A stretch of DNA of 64,000 bases from Bugulina stolonifera (taxonomy: Eukaryota; Bryozoa; Gymnolaemata; Cheilostomatida; Bugulidae), in NCBI GenBank assembly GCA_935421135.1, contig OW285196.1, positions 15,745,001-15,809,000 on the forward strand, written 5' to 3'. A program made the translations under genes and the position numbers. The notes under the pieces are model-generated. The model saw nothing but the letters and a program-made list of their open reading frames with translations, was not told where the DNA came from and did not search any database. Below, piece by piece: positions 55,501-64,000 of the stretch (position 1 is the stretch's first letter; every line of letters starts with the position of its first letter).

Positions 55501-55794
55501 GTCGAGAGCTTCTTGTTCAACTCTCACACTATCAAAGTCCAGTCTTGTATCCTCTCTGTAGTCTATGAGCAGTTCTTTGTGTTGATTGGTCAACAGTTGA
55601 TGTTCCTCAAAGCTGAGGGGATGGTTATCTCCATACCAACTGCTCTCTATATCATACACCTGTCTGAGTCTCTCCTCCGTAGATCTTATCGCCACAAGGT
55701 AGTTTGCTCCACCATGAGCCTGCAGCGAATGATAATATATCAACATATTAAATCTTTGTGATGTTGTAGCTTCACATTTCATGCGGTTAGGGAA
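52546..55794 (-). CDS. Nucleotidyltransferase-TPR protein, copy 3 (large terminal exon)
   Basis: An intact exon of 1082 codons; 1078 residues from the Met at 55782. The N-terminal half, with GLGSVARGEATPYSDLEYAF (G157, S158, D169, E171), is almost identical to copy 2. From about 54620 downward it follows copy 1, with extra changes of its own (EEKVGDCVKFIKV, CMNRLAKYKQ). Only four 44-residue TPRs remain. The C-terminus ends EFSNIIYQ as in copy 1, not EFTY as in copy 2. If TPR number sets partner range, this paralogue differs functionally from copy 2; that is inference. Confidence 0.85.
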   Translation of the reverse strand, partial: FPNRMKCEATTSQRFNMLIYYHSLQAHGGANYLVAIRSTEERLRQVYDIESSWYGDNHPLSFEEHQLLTNQHKELLIDYREDTRLDFDSVRVEQEALDTEDMFSESNLNQAVNFSQQVFSLSKKCTDGFISYSRSVIQSCVDVLQNDGHVPPCSFAVIGLGSVARGEATPYSDLEYAFIVENDSDREYFQKLAVDSYFRISNLGETPLKTIGIKRTVTSVSSTPTVGYRIDGISRRAGHIPTGHPDSNQNLTLTVDQLMELYKKEVMSQSEEPDLGDLLCTSALLYSHREGDSLYSTFLNQRLKYEEFVVKGNLFATRKRLNLLSKDMKKYNFLPEFKFAKTKNTDLKVKIDIFRYPTILAHDLTISLNLNSEYSWDTYTKMHQLNILTAEDIRYMHIMLALSIYIRTTAYICMGGQSELLSIYTAAKDTSSVSDRYHVPQNIFIILGCILVPIKQAVTAALQRAKSHEFTNSSSNIVTKLQSVMKGFRISNTDFMVKAELLAFVGEYQEALNYLYRVAGEEKVGDCVKFIKVIRAEYHTDKSDPTEKKYLDMCFAILYHAEEYTMAIDYLTWLITYDRHPLEIVHRKIMVALCMNRLAKYKQAKSVMNQVILQIKEYLGLDVQQSLPEYVKQKLLSKQELSGSVMGCIEITGSAYNTLGCTLSDLTQNSSALKCYKDSLEILELTSSNKNFGEKRGLHGGVIHSIHVATSYNNIGNVYNEMGDYTQSLVYHMKALEMMKAVYGEQTNHSDIASSYNNIGSVYNKMGDYTQSLVYHMKALEMRKAVYGEQTIHSDIATSYNNIGHVYEKMGDYTQSLEYHMKALEMWKAVYGEQANHSDIATSYNNTGHVYEKMGVYTQSLVYHMKALEMWKAVYESHSDTSSLAGLINTYTSIGNLYRVVHQHKKASSLYTQALVTPTKNSHLTAVVLNRIAQVCVDLKDYRRAQQFLLLSVKQTPTSNELILAENYHLMGICHLNTGSWGRCWTWLHTALCLYEQISGAVDTTTSLAKLHITIATLLLHLSNTTIALEHAQKALNMSSQLLEKCSRHAECIKVNTAAKSLTDSLHLVKLVQHEFSNIIYQ
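53143..53670 (-). repeat. Coding 132 bp tandem array, 4 TPR units (copy 3)
   Basis: Four units; the last two carry HVYEKMGDYTQSL and HVYEKMGVYTQSL like units 9 and 10 of copy 1. The copy 3 array therefore looks like the copy 1 array with six middle units lost. Confidence 0.9.
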
Positions 55795-55829
55795 CTAATA
55801 TCCCTTGAGTGCACATCGAGAAATTTCAC

Positions 55830-55943
55830 CTTCTCAAAGTCACAAATCACAATTTGATACAGACCTAACAGTATTGTGTCTATATTGACATATAATCCTT
55901 TTAGTGACAGCTTAGATGGGTCAACCCACTTCATGGTGTAACC
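55830..55943 (-). CDS. Exon 3 of nucleotidyltransferase-TPR gene, copy 3
   Basis: Same borders and phase as 38922-39035, with identical predicted residues (GYTMKWVDPSK...CDFEK). Confidence 0.6.
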
Positions 55944-56257
55944 CTGTGCTCTAATATCATATAACATTATGACCAGTAGTCAACCTGTGACTAGTGCACC
56001 ATGTAGGGCCTTAGCTCATCAGATACATACATGTATAATTTATTCATCAGTCAACAACAGAACATTGTACTGAGACATTTCTGACCAGCCTGGTCTGTGA
56101 CAAAGGTTGGGTTGCAGAGAATCCTGTCAGCTACACCAATAACCACTAGAGCTACATTCTATTTCTTCATGACGCAGCTTTTGGGAGACAAACCACTAAA
56201 ATATCCTACAGTGACACAAACGGTGAAGTAAAATCATACAGAAAGTATTCTACTTAC

Positions 56258-56356
56258 TCTAAGATAATCTGCCCAGTGTCCACTTTCTCTTGCCTTGTTG
56301 TGATACTCTTTAACAAGATTCTCTAGCTCTAGTTCAGTGATCTCTAGTTCTTGTTT
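56258..56356 (-). CDS. Exon 2 of nucleotidyltransferase-TPR gene, copy 3
   Basis: Same borders and phase as 39350-39448; encodes KQELEITELELENLVKEY and onward. Confidence 0.6.
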
Positions 56357-57449
56357 CTATGATATATAGAAGAACAGTCTAAGAGTCCATTTCTGTCAGC
56401 ATTTAGTGGAATAAATTTGTGCTAGGGGTTATAGTGTTGTAACACGACAAGTCTTGGTTATTCATCATGTCATACCTTACCTGCCTGACCCTGATGAATC
56501 ATAAAACTGAGCTTAAATGTTCATCCATGAAAGTAGTATTAGTAGTATAGTATAAGTATAGTAGTAAAATAGTATAGTCAGTTCAGATCCTAAAGATGTC
56601 ATTCCTCAACCTCGTCAGTCAGTCTGCCCTCAAAATCTGAGTTTTTACAGGCAATGGCGCATCACCTGTCCTATTTTAACCTTTCTGCTGTCGCAACTCG
56701 AACCAATGCACAAAGCCTTAGCCTTTCGACTGAAGCTTTTATCATTTTCACAAAAAAATGGTGATTGCTCAATCCCCATTGCTTGGGATTTTATGTCACA
56801 TGGTCACCAAGCCATTGGCAAGAAGTTCTGTTACAAGCACTTTGTGCTTGGTCTACGGAGCAAGTTTCCCTACAAAATTTGCTCGCTTCGCTTGTGTGAA
56901 ATAATGGCTTGTGTTCATGTGCTGTGGTCATATGCGCATGACCTCTGTTGGTGCCAACATGCTACAGTGACCTCATGAGGAGTTGTGTTTCCTTACATCA
57001 GGGAGACAACTCCAAGTATATAGCCCAAATTCCAACACCAATATAGTAATATAGTAGGTACCCACCCCGCCCTGGGTCATGGTTGAGGGCCTAAAGCTAC
57101 GGACCCACCTCGGCAGCGATGTTGGAGGGCCCGGTCCCAAGGTCCTAGCACCACCTGGAGCTGAAATCCTCACCGGCAGCATTACGATATATATTAATCA
57201 CAGGACCAGGAGAATAATCAATGCTGGCATAGCTTGAGTTCCAGCATGCATCCAGTGGGTGGGTGGAGTACCCTCCTCGCCCTGAGTCGAGTCCGAGGGC
57301 CTAAGGCTAAGAACCCGCCCCGGCAGCGATGTCGGTGGACCCGGTCCCAAGATCCTAGTACCACTCGGAGCCGAGATCCTGACTAGCAGCATTGCAACAT
57401 ATATATGAATTGTCCTAATTTTTTACCCCAAATTTGACTGGAGGATGGC
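56357..57449. other. Putative first intron of copy 3, left part
   Basis: Nearly identical to 39449-40544, with the two-block tandem repeat at 56973-57392. Frames here are repeat-derived. No gene seen. Confidence 0.6.
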
Positions 57450-57945
57450 AGACCGTTAACCGTAGACCGTTAACCGTAGACCGTTAACCGTAGACCGTTA
57501 ACCGTAGACCGTTAACCGTAGACCGTTAACCGTAGACCGTTGACCGTAGACCGTTGACCGTAAACCGTAGACCGTTAACCGTAGACCGTTAACCGTAGAC
57601 CGTTAACCGTAGACCGTTAACCGTAGACCGTTAACCGTAGACCGTTAACCGTAGACCGTTAACCGTAGACCGTTAACCGTAGACCGTTAACCGTAGACCG
57701 TTAACCGTAGACCGTTAACCGTAGACCGTTAACCGTAGACCGTTAACCGTAGACCGTTAACCGTAGACCGTTAACCGTAGACCGTTAACCGTAGACCGTT
57801 AACCGTAGACCGTTAACCGTAGACCGTTAACCGTAGACCGTTAACCGTAGACCGTTAACCGTAGACCGTTAACCGTAGACCGTTAACCGTAGACCGTTAA
57901 CCGTAGACCGTTAACCGTAGACCGTTAACCGTAGACCGTTAACCG
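57450..57945. repeat. 14 bp satellite-like array, about 35 units
   Basis: CCGTTAACCGTAGA repeated almost without change. Copies 1 and 2 have about 2.5 and 4.6 units. It runs straight into the 32 bp array, with the intervening 2.9 kb of copy 2 missing. Confidence 0.95.
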
Positions 57946-58676
57946 AACTACTGGGGAAGCTGAAGGGTTACGGGCTGGGCCACTGGGGAAGCTGAAGGGT
58001 TACGGGCTGGACCACTGGGGAAGCTGAAGGGTTACGGGCTGAACTACTGGGGAAGCTGGAGGGTTACGGGCTGGGCTACTGGGGAAGCTGGAAGGTTACG
58101 GGCTGGACCACTGGGGAAGCTGAAGGGTTACGGGCTGAACTACTGGGGAAGCTGGAGGGTTACGGGCTGGGCTACTGGGGAAGCTGGAGGGTTACGGGCT
58201 GAACTACTGGGGAAGCTGAAGGGTTACGGGCTGAACCACTGGAGAAGCTGAAGGGTTACGGGCTGGACCACTTGGGAAGCTGAAGGGTTACGGGCTGAAC
58301 TACTGGGGAAGCTGGAGGGTTACGGGCTGGGCTACTGGGGAAGCTGGAAGGTTACGGGCTGGACCACTGGGGAAGCTGAAGGGTTACGGGCTGAACTACT
58401 GGGGAAGCTGGAGGGTTACGGGCTGGGCTACTGGGGAAGCTGGAGGGTTACGGGCTGAACTACTGGGGAAGCTGAAGGGTTACGGGCTGAACCACTGGAG
58501 AAGCTGAAGGGTTACGGGCTGGGCTACTGGGGAAGCTGGAAGGTTACGGGCTGGACCACTGGGGAAGCTGAAGGTTACGGGCTGAACTACTGGGGAAGCT
58601 GGAGGGTTACGGGCTGGGCTACTGGGGAAGCTGGAGGGTTACGGGTTGGACTACTGGAGAAGCTGGAGGGTTACGC
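57946..58676. repeat. 32 bp minisatellite, about 23 units (copy 3)
   Basis: Same unit as 25811-26094, with higher-order patterning of GGGCTACTGG, GACCACTGG and GAACTACTGG variants in repeating blocks. Confidence 0.95.
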
Positions 58677-59608
58677 TGAAAATGTGTAATAAGAAATTTT
58701 AGTGTACACCCACATATACACCTACACCTAGTACATGTACACCTATAGCTACACATACACCAGCATGTACACCTACATGCCTACAGCTACACAAACAGCT
58801 ACATGTACGCCTACAGCTACACCTATATACACATACACGTGAACTTCACAGAGCATGCATATACAGGTACTTCAAAAAACACTTTTTAAGTAACTGTGTA
58901 ATTAGATAGAGGTTTTGTTTATCACTATTTTTAAATACTGGTAGGTCAAATTATATTTTACTGCTGATTTATTTGCTCTTTTGTCTTTTCCTCTGTTGAA
59001 TGAAGATGCCAATATCAATGATGTCAACCACTTCATTTTATGTCCAACTATATTCAATTGAAACTAGAATAAAGTGGCCCATCTCAAGTATGTGAATTCT
59101 ATATGTGGCCCACTCCAAAAAAAGCTTGGCCAGCCCTCATATAGAGTGTCCACTGGCTAGTCCTGCAATTCCAATCTACATATTTTAGTAATTAACTAAT
59201 TACTGCACTGTACATCGTTGTATTCACTACTTATACCACACTTACACTACACTTACACTACTTACACTGTGTGGACTTGTGAGTAGTCTCACGTATACAC
59301 AGCCTAGATATTAACTTTGATGTGCATCCTCATAGCAAACCTTGATATACTCTAAATGCTGCTAGTAGCACTGATGTAGTAAAAATAATAAATAGGTAAA
59401 CAATTGAGACCTCTTTTCCTCCACATTGACTTGGCAGGACCCAAGTCAAAGTCACAAGTCATTCTTGTGTCCAAGTCAAGTCAAGTCACATTGATGTGTA
59501 AGTCAAAGTCAATGCAAGTCAACATGTTGGCAAGTCCAAGCCAAGTTGACTTATGACTTGACTTGACTTGGCAAGTCAAGTCAAATCTATGACTTGGACC
59601 CAGCTCTG
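58677..59608. mobile_element. Right parts of the nested hAT-like elements, copy 3
   Basis: The inner element ends GGCCAGCCCTC at 59138 before ATATAGAG, and the outer (ACTTG)n element ends CCCAGCTCTG at 59608. Their left halves are lost in the deletion that fused the two minisatellites. Confidence 0.75.
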
Positions 59609-59891
59609 GAGGTGGGCTCAGAGTGTAAGAGATCACCTTCCACGACATGAGTGAGTCGGATTGGACTGTGTTACCCTAAGGTTTACCCCTACACCACTAT
59701 TATCATCTACCTTATGCATTGTTGTTAATACATCAATGTCCACCATTTGGATTGGCAATTACTGGATATATCGTGGAGGCTGCCAGAATAGAAATACCAA
59801 GAACTATAGAAATGTGAGCCAAACTAACAACTATAATTGGAAGACAAGCTTCAGTTATGTACACCTAAAATATACATGTACATGTACTCAC

Positions 59892-59933
59892 CTGGGTTGG
59901 AGATTCTATACTTTCTTGTGACTGCTCCGCCAT
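59892..59933 (-). CDS. Candidate first coding exon, copy 3
   Basis: ATG plus 13 codons, MAEQSQESIESPTQ, to donor CAG|GTGAGT. Against copies 1 and 2 it has one synonymous and three amino-acid changes (H to Q, G to E, I to T relative to copy 1) with no indel and an intact donor. That weakly supports coding constraint. Joined protein about 1167 residues. Confidence 0.45.
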
Positions 59934-61317
59934 CTCTCTATCTATTCCCACTTCTAATGTGGTCTAATCCTAGGAGAACAGTAGTAGCATAATGAGAGGG
60001 AAGTGCAGCAGAGAACAGCACATGGAGTAGATAGTGCTAATTGGTTACACGTAAATTAAAGTGTACTTTGCTCATGTTTGAATGGATAACCTCACGTCAA
60101 CTTGATTTCGAATTTACCTACTTGACTTTATTGAACCTGCATATCAGTGTGACTTGACTTGGCTAAACTTGAAAAAGCAAATGACCTTGTCCCAGCCTCT
60201 GGCACTGCTCCTAGCATGTGTCTGAAGCCGCTACCATCACGGCTATCTCGGCAACCCCAAAAAAGAACCTTCAACGATTGCATGCATAGTGACAATAAGC
60301 CCACGCACATAGCTGGACAGTTCCACCACAATGCTACCCTACACCACCTCTTACACAACCTTCTACACAACCTCATACAATCTTGTACTAAATAATACTA
60401 ACTCACTAACTAAATATTATTTCTAGCAATGCATTTCACTTGAACCATTAATGGTGGACAACAGGTAATATATTGTATAAATATACAATATATTACCTGT
60501 TGTCCACCATTAGGCCTACAAACTTATTGGATATATTCTTCATACATGTACTGTACCTTTCGGCAGATTACAAAGTCTGGAACTTCTGGGTTGCTGTCGC
60601 TGTACTTGGATTACAATGAGTGGTAATTGACTGACACTCCCAAGCAGGTATACTGCGTGACACTCCCAAGCAGGTATACTGTTTGATACTCCCAATAAAC
60701 TGGTTTAGTCATGTGAGTGTTGTCAGTAGCTACCAGTAAATAACAGTAAGTGAATGCAATAACAATAATAAATCATTTTTTGTAAAAACTAATTCAATTC
60801 ATGCTTCTGCAAAGGTTAAGAAATTACATTGGATGCAGACAATGGGCAGGTTTTCTGTACAAACAGAATTACTGTTCATATCAACATTAGCTATGCCTGA
60901 ATACAGTTAGTCATGTACATGTATGTATTTTAATATATCATGTGTATGACTCTGTGTGTAATGCGCCTTTCATATCTTATAAGCTCCTAAAACAAACTGT
61001 TCATGGGGGCATACCAAAATACACAAATGTTGTAAGGTCTATATTATTGTTATTATTATATTATGGTTGAATAGAAATGTTAGCATTGCTACACTGAGGA
61101 ACATCCAGTATTGCAGCAACAGTAGTTTAATGTTGCTTAATTGTTGGTCAATCGTCAACTAGGCTACTCCCAGTGCAGAGTATCTCTGTGCTGCTAGTTG
61201 ACTAGTAGAGTATTATTAGTTGGTAGTTCTGTAACCTATCTGTATGAATGTATCCAGATTTTAATGGTGATATTTCTACACTGCATAATAAATTTGCATA
61301 ATAAATACAGTTGTATA
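59934..61317. other. Upstream flank of copy 3
   Basis: Promoter-side region of the copy 3 gene, collinear with 44734-46030, then unique sequence from about 61028. It includes the 62 bp hairpin at 60449-60512 and two to three units of the 26 bp repeat. No gene found. Confidence 0.5.
60449..60512. repeat. Perfect 31 bp-arm hairpin, copy 3 only
   Basis: Arms 60449-60479 and 60482-60512 are exact reverse complements with a 2 nt loop. Copies 1 and 2 have only the left arm (GGACAACAGGTAATATATTG) in normal sequence. Confidence 0.95.
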
Positions 61318-61607
61318 CAGGGCTGTAACAGCCAGAGGGGTAAGGTGAGCATTTGCCACCCCAGAAATCTGTCCGAAAGCAAAAATTTGTTGGTGTAAAT
61401 TCTCCAAAGGTGACCTTTGTACACATTGATCACACAGTTATGGGCAGTGTTATAGTCTAAAAGACAGTATAAGCAGCCTGTGATCCTGCATATTGGACTG
61501 AAATTTGTTAGAGAACATTAAAGCTATTTTTAGTATCTGTCTGGGCAGCTCGATACTCCGGCCTAGGCTTTTTGCCCCCTCAGCCAAACATAGTTGTTAC
61601 AGCCCTG
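61318..61607. mobile_element. 290 bp hAT-like MITE
   Basis: Ends CAGGGCTGTAACA and inverted TGTTACAGCCCTG; flanks GTTGTATA and GTTGAATA (7 of 8 bases). No coding capacity. Confidence 0.75.
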
Positions 61608-61632
61608 GTTGAATATATTGTTGACTTATTTG

Positions 61633-62331
61633 CAGGGTTGGGAATCGCCAATAGCATTCGATATTCGATGGTGATTTTCTTTGGTCTATTCACCATCGAT
61701 TCCACCTAATCATTGGTTTCCAACAAAGCCATCGAAATGCATGTATTCGTTGGTTTTATAGGGTTACAGCTGCATTCGATTGTCACTAAGCTGCTAATTA
61801 ATCTGCTAGTGTTTAGTACAGGAAATAAATGAAAAGCCTTGTAGCTTAGTTCTTATCTTTTTAATAAAAAAAAATGATGATGAGCTGTTTTATTTAATAA
61901 CAAAATAATAGCCTCTATTTGCAAGCTAGGATAAAATGTGAGTGGCTAGCACCAAATAAGAAATAATAGCCTGGAATTTCTGGCTAAGATTTGCAGTGCA
62001 TATAAATATTTGGAGGCTAAAAAGAAACATAAAGGTAGAGGAGATAACTCTAAACTATGAGAAAATGCAAATAAAACTGGTAATATTAGGCACAGTTGTT
62101 ATAACATTTTAAAGTAATAGACAGAATTAGTAAAGACAAATTTCTCCATTTTTACAAAAATTATACCCATATACATGTGCATTTTCTAAAATCATCATCG
62201 ATTGTAAAATCGATTGAAGTACAATCATTGATTTGGTAAAGTAACAATCGAATGCTTGTATTCCTTGGTTTAGTCAGCATAATCGAAAATCGGAAATCGA
62301 ATGCAAAAGTAGATCAAAGTTCCCAACCCTG
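61633..62331. mobile_element. 699 bp hAT-like MITE
   Basis: Ends CAGGGTTGGGAA and inverted TTCCCAACCCTG are flanked by CTTATTTG on both sides (61625-61632, 62332-62339). The interior is related to the truncated copies ending at about 28652 and 46722. Its right end is where similarity between the tandem units ends. Confidence 0.9.
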
Positions 62332-62579
62332 CTTATTTGAAGCTGGCACAAACAGTAGAGGTGTAGTAAATAGACTCACTGACTTACTTCAATGAATTAC
62401 TGGAAAGTGAACACCCAGATCCATCTGCTACAATTCTATCATGTAACAACACTTGTTTGTTATTGCTAAGAAATTTTTATTTTACTCAATTCTTGAAAAC
62501 AAAAAATAAAATTTTAAAAGTCATCAAACAAAACATAATAATTAGAAGTTATTAAGCATGTTATCAGGTTTCAGGTTTC

Positions 62580-62585
62580 TTTATT
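62580..62585 (-). terminator. PolyA signal of the six-cysteine peptide gene
   Basis: AATAAA on the minus strand 59 bp after the stop codon. Confidence 0.65.
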
Positions 62586-62643
62586 GTAGGTGTCAGTGGT
62601 GGGTGTGTCTTAAGTTGTCCATAGTGGGTGTGGCTTGTGTTGT

Positions 62644-62739
62644 CTACTTCTTGCCTTTGTAGGGTCTGCAGTAGCGCACACATATGTTGTAGCAGTTGTA
62701 ATACCCATAGCATACACGCTTGTATTTGCAGCACCTTCT
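62644..62739 (-). CDS. Secreted six-cysteine cationic peptide, exon 2 (mature peptide)
   Basis: Acceptor TTCTATTACAG; phase 0; 31 codons and TAG. The segment has six cysteines spaced CC-x5-C-x5-C-x3-C-x3-C and about ten Lys/Arg, with six tyrosines. Joined to the signal-peptide exon it makes a 59-residue precursor, probably with three disulfides. The family is not recognised. Defence peptide, signalling peptide or venom-like peptide are all possible; nothing in the sequence decides it. The exon pattern (signal in one exon, mature part in another) is typical of small secreted peptides. Confidence 0.65.
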   Translation of the reverse strand, partial: RRCCKYKRVCYGYYNCYNICVRYCRPYKGKK

Positions 62740-62796
62740 CTGTAATAGAATAACAATACTTGTACAAATGAGTGTTTACTGTTTGTTATAATAGGA

Positions 62797-62868
62797 GGCC
62801 GACAGCAGCTAGTAGACAGCATCAACTTACAACAACAAAGTGAACCCTCTATATATACAAATAAGTAA
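62797..62868 (+). CDS. Possible exon on the plus strand inside the peptide-gene intron
   Basis: Acceptor TTGTTATAATAG and donor AATAA|GTAAGT bound a frame reading GRQQLVDSINLQQQSEPSIY. The SIYTN end resembles a YxN-type SH2 site. No partner exon is seen within the window; it could belong to a gene continuing beyond 64000. Confidence 0.2.
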   Translation, partial: GRQQLVDSINLQQQSEPSIYTNK

Positions 62869-63257
62869 GTAGATTTCACAGTCTATCTTCCCCCAACCAA
62901 CTGTATGATTGGACTGTCTCAGTTACATGTACAGTATAATATAGTCTACTTGATAATAATAAACATGCTGTACACTGCTATTGTGAGTAACCTAATTTGT
63001 ACATGTAAGTATACAGTATAGTATATAAGGGAATTTTACACAAATTAATAAAGATATTTTCGCCCTATATAACCTAAAGTTAACATCAGATGTGATCATA
63101 CTATCATTGAGAAAACAGTATAAACATTAATACATTACTATATAATCTCACGTATATGTGACTAAGGAGTCTACAAGGTTTAACTAATTCGTACAACTAC
63201 AATGTATGTTATTATTCATCTGTTGTATTACATCAGGTACTTGAATATATTACTTAC

Positions 63258-63341
63258 AGGTGGATATGATGCATCAGTAGATGTTGGTGTTAGAGTCAGC
63301 AGACAGGCAGCAATAACAAGAGTAAGGTAGAGCAACTTCAT
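63258..63341 (-). CDS. Secreted six-cysteine peptide, exon 1 (signal peptide)
   Basis: ATG at 63341, 28 codons, donor CCT|GTAAGT, phase 0. It begins MKLLYLTLVIAACLLTL, a textbook signal peptide (basic n-region, Leu-rich core), with likely cleavage after STDA. A 5'UTR intron (63351-63497) precedes it, with acceptor TTATGCAG nine bases before the ATG. Confidence 0.7.
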
Positions 63342-63497
63342 CTTGATTATCTGCATAACATAACGCAATATTCATTGTTTCATTTCAAATTGAAATCGAA
63401 GACTTAAAAATCTGCCCAATTCAACTACAATACAGTAGTTTATGTTCACTCTAGATGTTATAATTTATTATTTTCAGAAACTTAGATATTGACTTAC

Positions 63498-63540
63498 CTT
63501 TCCTTGTCTTTCTGTATTCTTCAGAGGCAAACCAAGACAT
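63498..63540 (-). other. 5'UTR exon of the peptide gene, with possible overlapping uORF
   Basis: Ends at donor GGAAAG|GTAAGT. An ATG at 63540 opens a second frame that, after splicing, runs across the signal-peptide exon in another frame for about 39 codons. The TATA box predicts a start site about 63540, so the ATG may or may not be in the mRNA. Confidence 0.45.
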
Positions 63541-63565
63541 GATCACTATATATCTCATTTATCTC

Positions 63566-63573
63566 CTTATATA
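63566..63573 (-). promoter_or_regulatory. TATA box of the peptide gene
   Basis: TATATAAG on the minus strand about 30 bp before the predicted 5'UTR exon. Spacing fits a TATA-driven promoter. Confidence 0.6.
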
Positions 63574-64000
63574 GTAAACACTCCTTCCTTGTGACATCAC
63601 TCAGCTGTCATCTGGTTTTTGACTGGCTAATAGAGCACACAGATCAACCTGTCAAATAATTCCTCTTTTCCAACAGCAAGTTCTTCCACAACATTTAGCT
63701 TGACAATCGATAACTTAAAAATATGCAAAACTAATGATCATTTTCCTTGTTTTTGCCACAAGCAGTGTAGTGGGGTGTGTAATCAACTCTGTGTCTACAG
63801 CTGATGTTTTATTATTAATATATAAGATGGAACTCATCACATAGCTTCCCTGAATGAGTTGGATGTTTAAAAAAGCAGCAAGTAATTGCTGTAATATAAT
63901 AATATGCTGCACTTAATATAATAAGAGTATATATACAGTACCAGTTTCATACTGTATGTAGATGGGTTTAAATCTGATTAAATATACAGCTTATCTGATT
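63574..64000. other. Right edge, upstream of the peptide gene
   Basis: AT-rich sequence with no supported coding region. It may include the promoter-proximal region of the peptide gene. Confidence 0.5.

Noticed and set aside
57450..57945. Telomere- or centromere-like satellite
   Set aside because: CCGTTAACCGTAGA is not a known telomere motif, and the array is a local expansion of a 4-5 unit repeat in copy 2.

Overview
This looks like metazoan nuclear DNA, most likely from a sponge. It is AT-rich, its genes have introns with GT-AG junctions, AATAAA signals follow coding ends, and transposons and minisatellites fill the introns. The protein types (a receptor with L-domain and furin-like repeats, and a protein with near-identical 44-residue TPRs) fit demosponges as I know them. 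I cannot name the species, and nothing here is bacterial.

Layout. (1) About 549-11089, plus strand: a multi-exon gene for a single-pass receptor with insulin/EGF-receptor-like ectodomain modules but no kinase. Its last exon encodes a tail rich in tyrosine and proline. Its introns hold a DNA transposon, a SINE, a LINE hairpin, a solo LTR and five minisatellites. (2) About 10587-62331: three tandem copies of a unit. Each has the 3' part of the receptor tail exon (plus strand), then, convergently on the minus strand, a gene for a GlnD/DUF294-like nucleotidyltransferase fused to TPRs, then a long transposon-filled stretch. Copy 1 (12326-27511) is a pseudogene. Copy 2 (35122-44733) and copy 3 (52546-59933) are intact and carry 8 and 4 perfect-register TPR units, against 10 in copy 1. 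(3) About 62580-63540, minus strand: a two-coding-exon gene for a small secreted cationic peptide with six cysteines, with a TATA box, a 5'UTR intron and a polyA signal.

Because the unit is triplicated, insertions can be dated against empty sites within the window. A mariner element with a nested 3.6 kb element, a 1.6 kb hAT-like element, an 871 bp TIR element and a solo LTR each have an intact empty site in another copy. Copy 3 is a mosaic: its middle (about 51.03-54.62 kb) matches copy 1, while both flanks match copy 2. Several copy-specific perfect hairpins point to template-switch mutation.

The most interesting candidates are the nucleotidyltransferase-TPR family, whose repeat number varies between copies, the kinase-less receptor, and the six-cysteine peptide. 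Exon models come from splice consensus, phase and comparison between copies; there is no transcript evidence.
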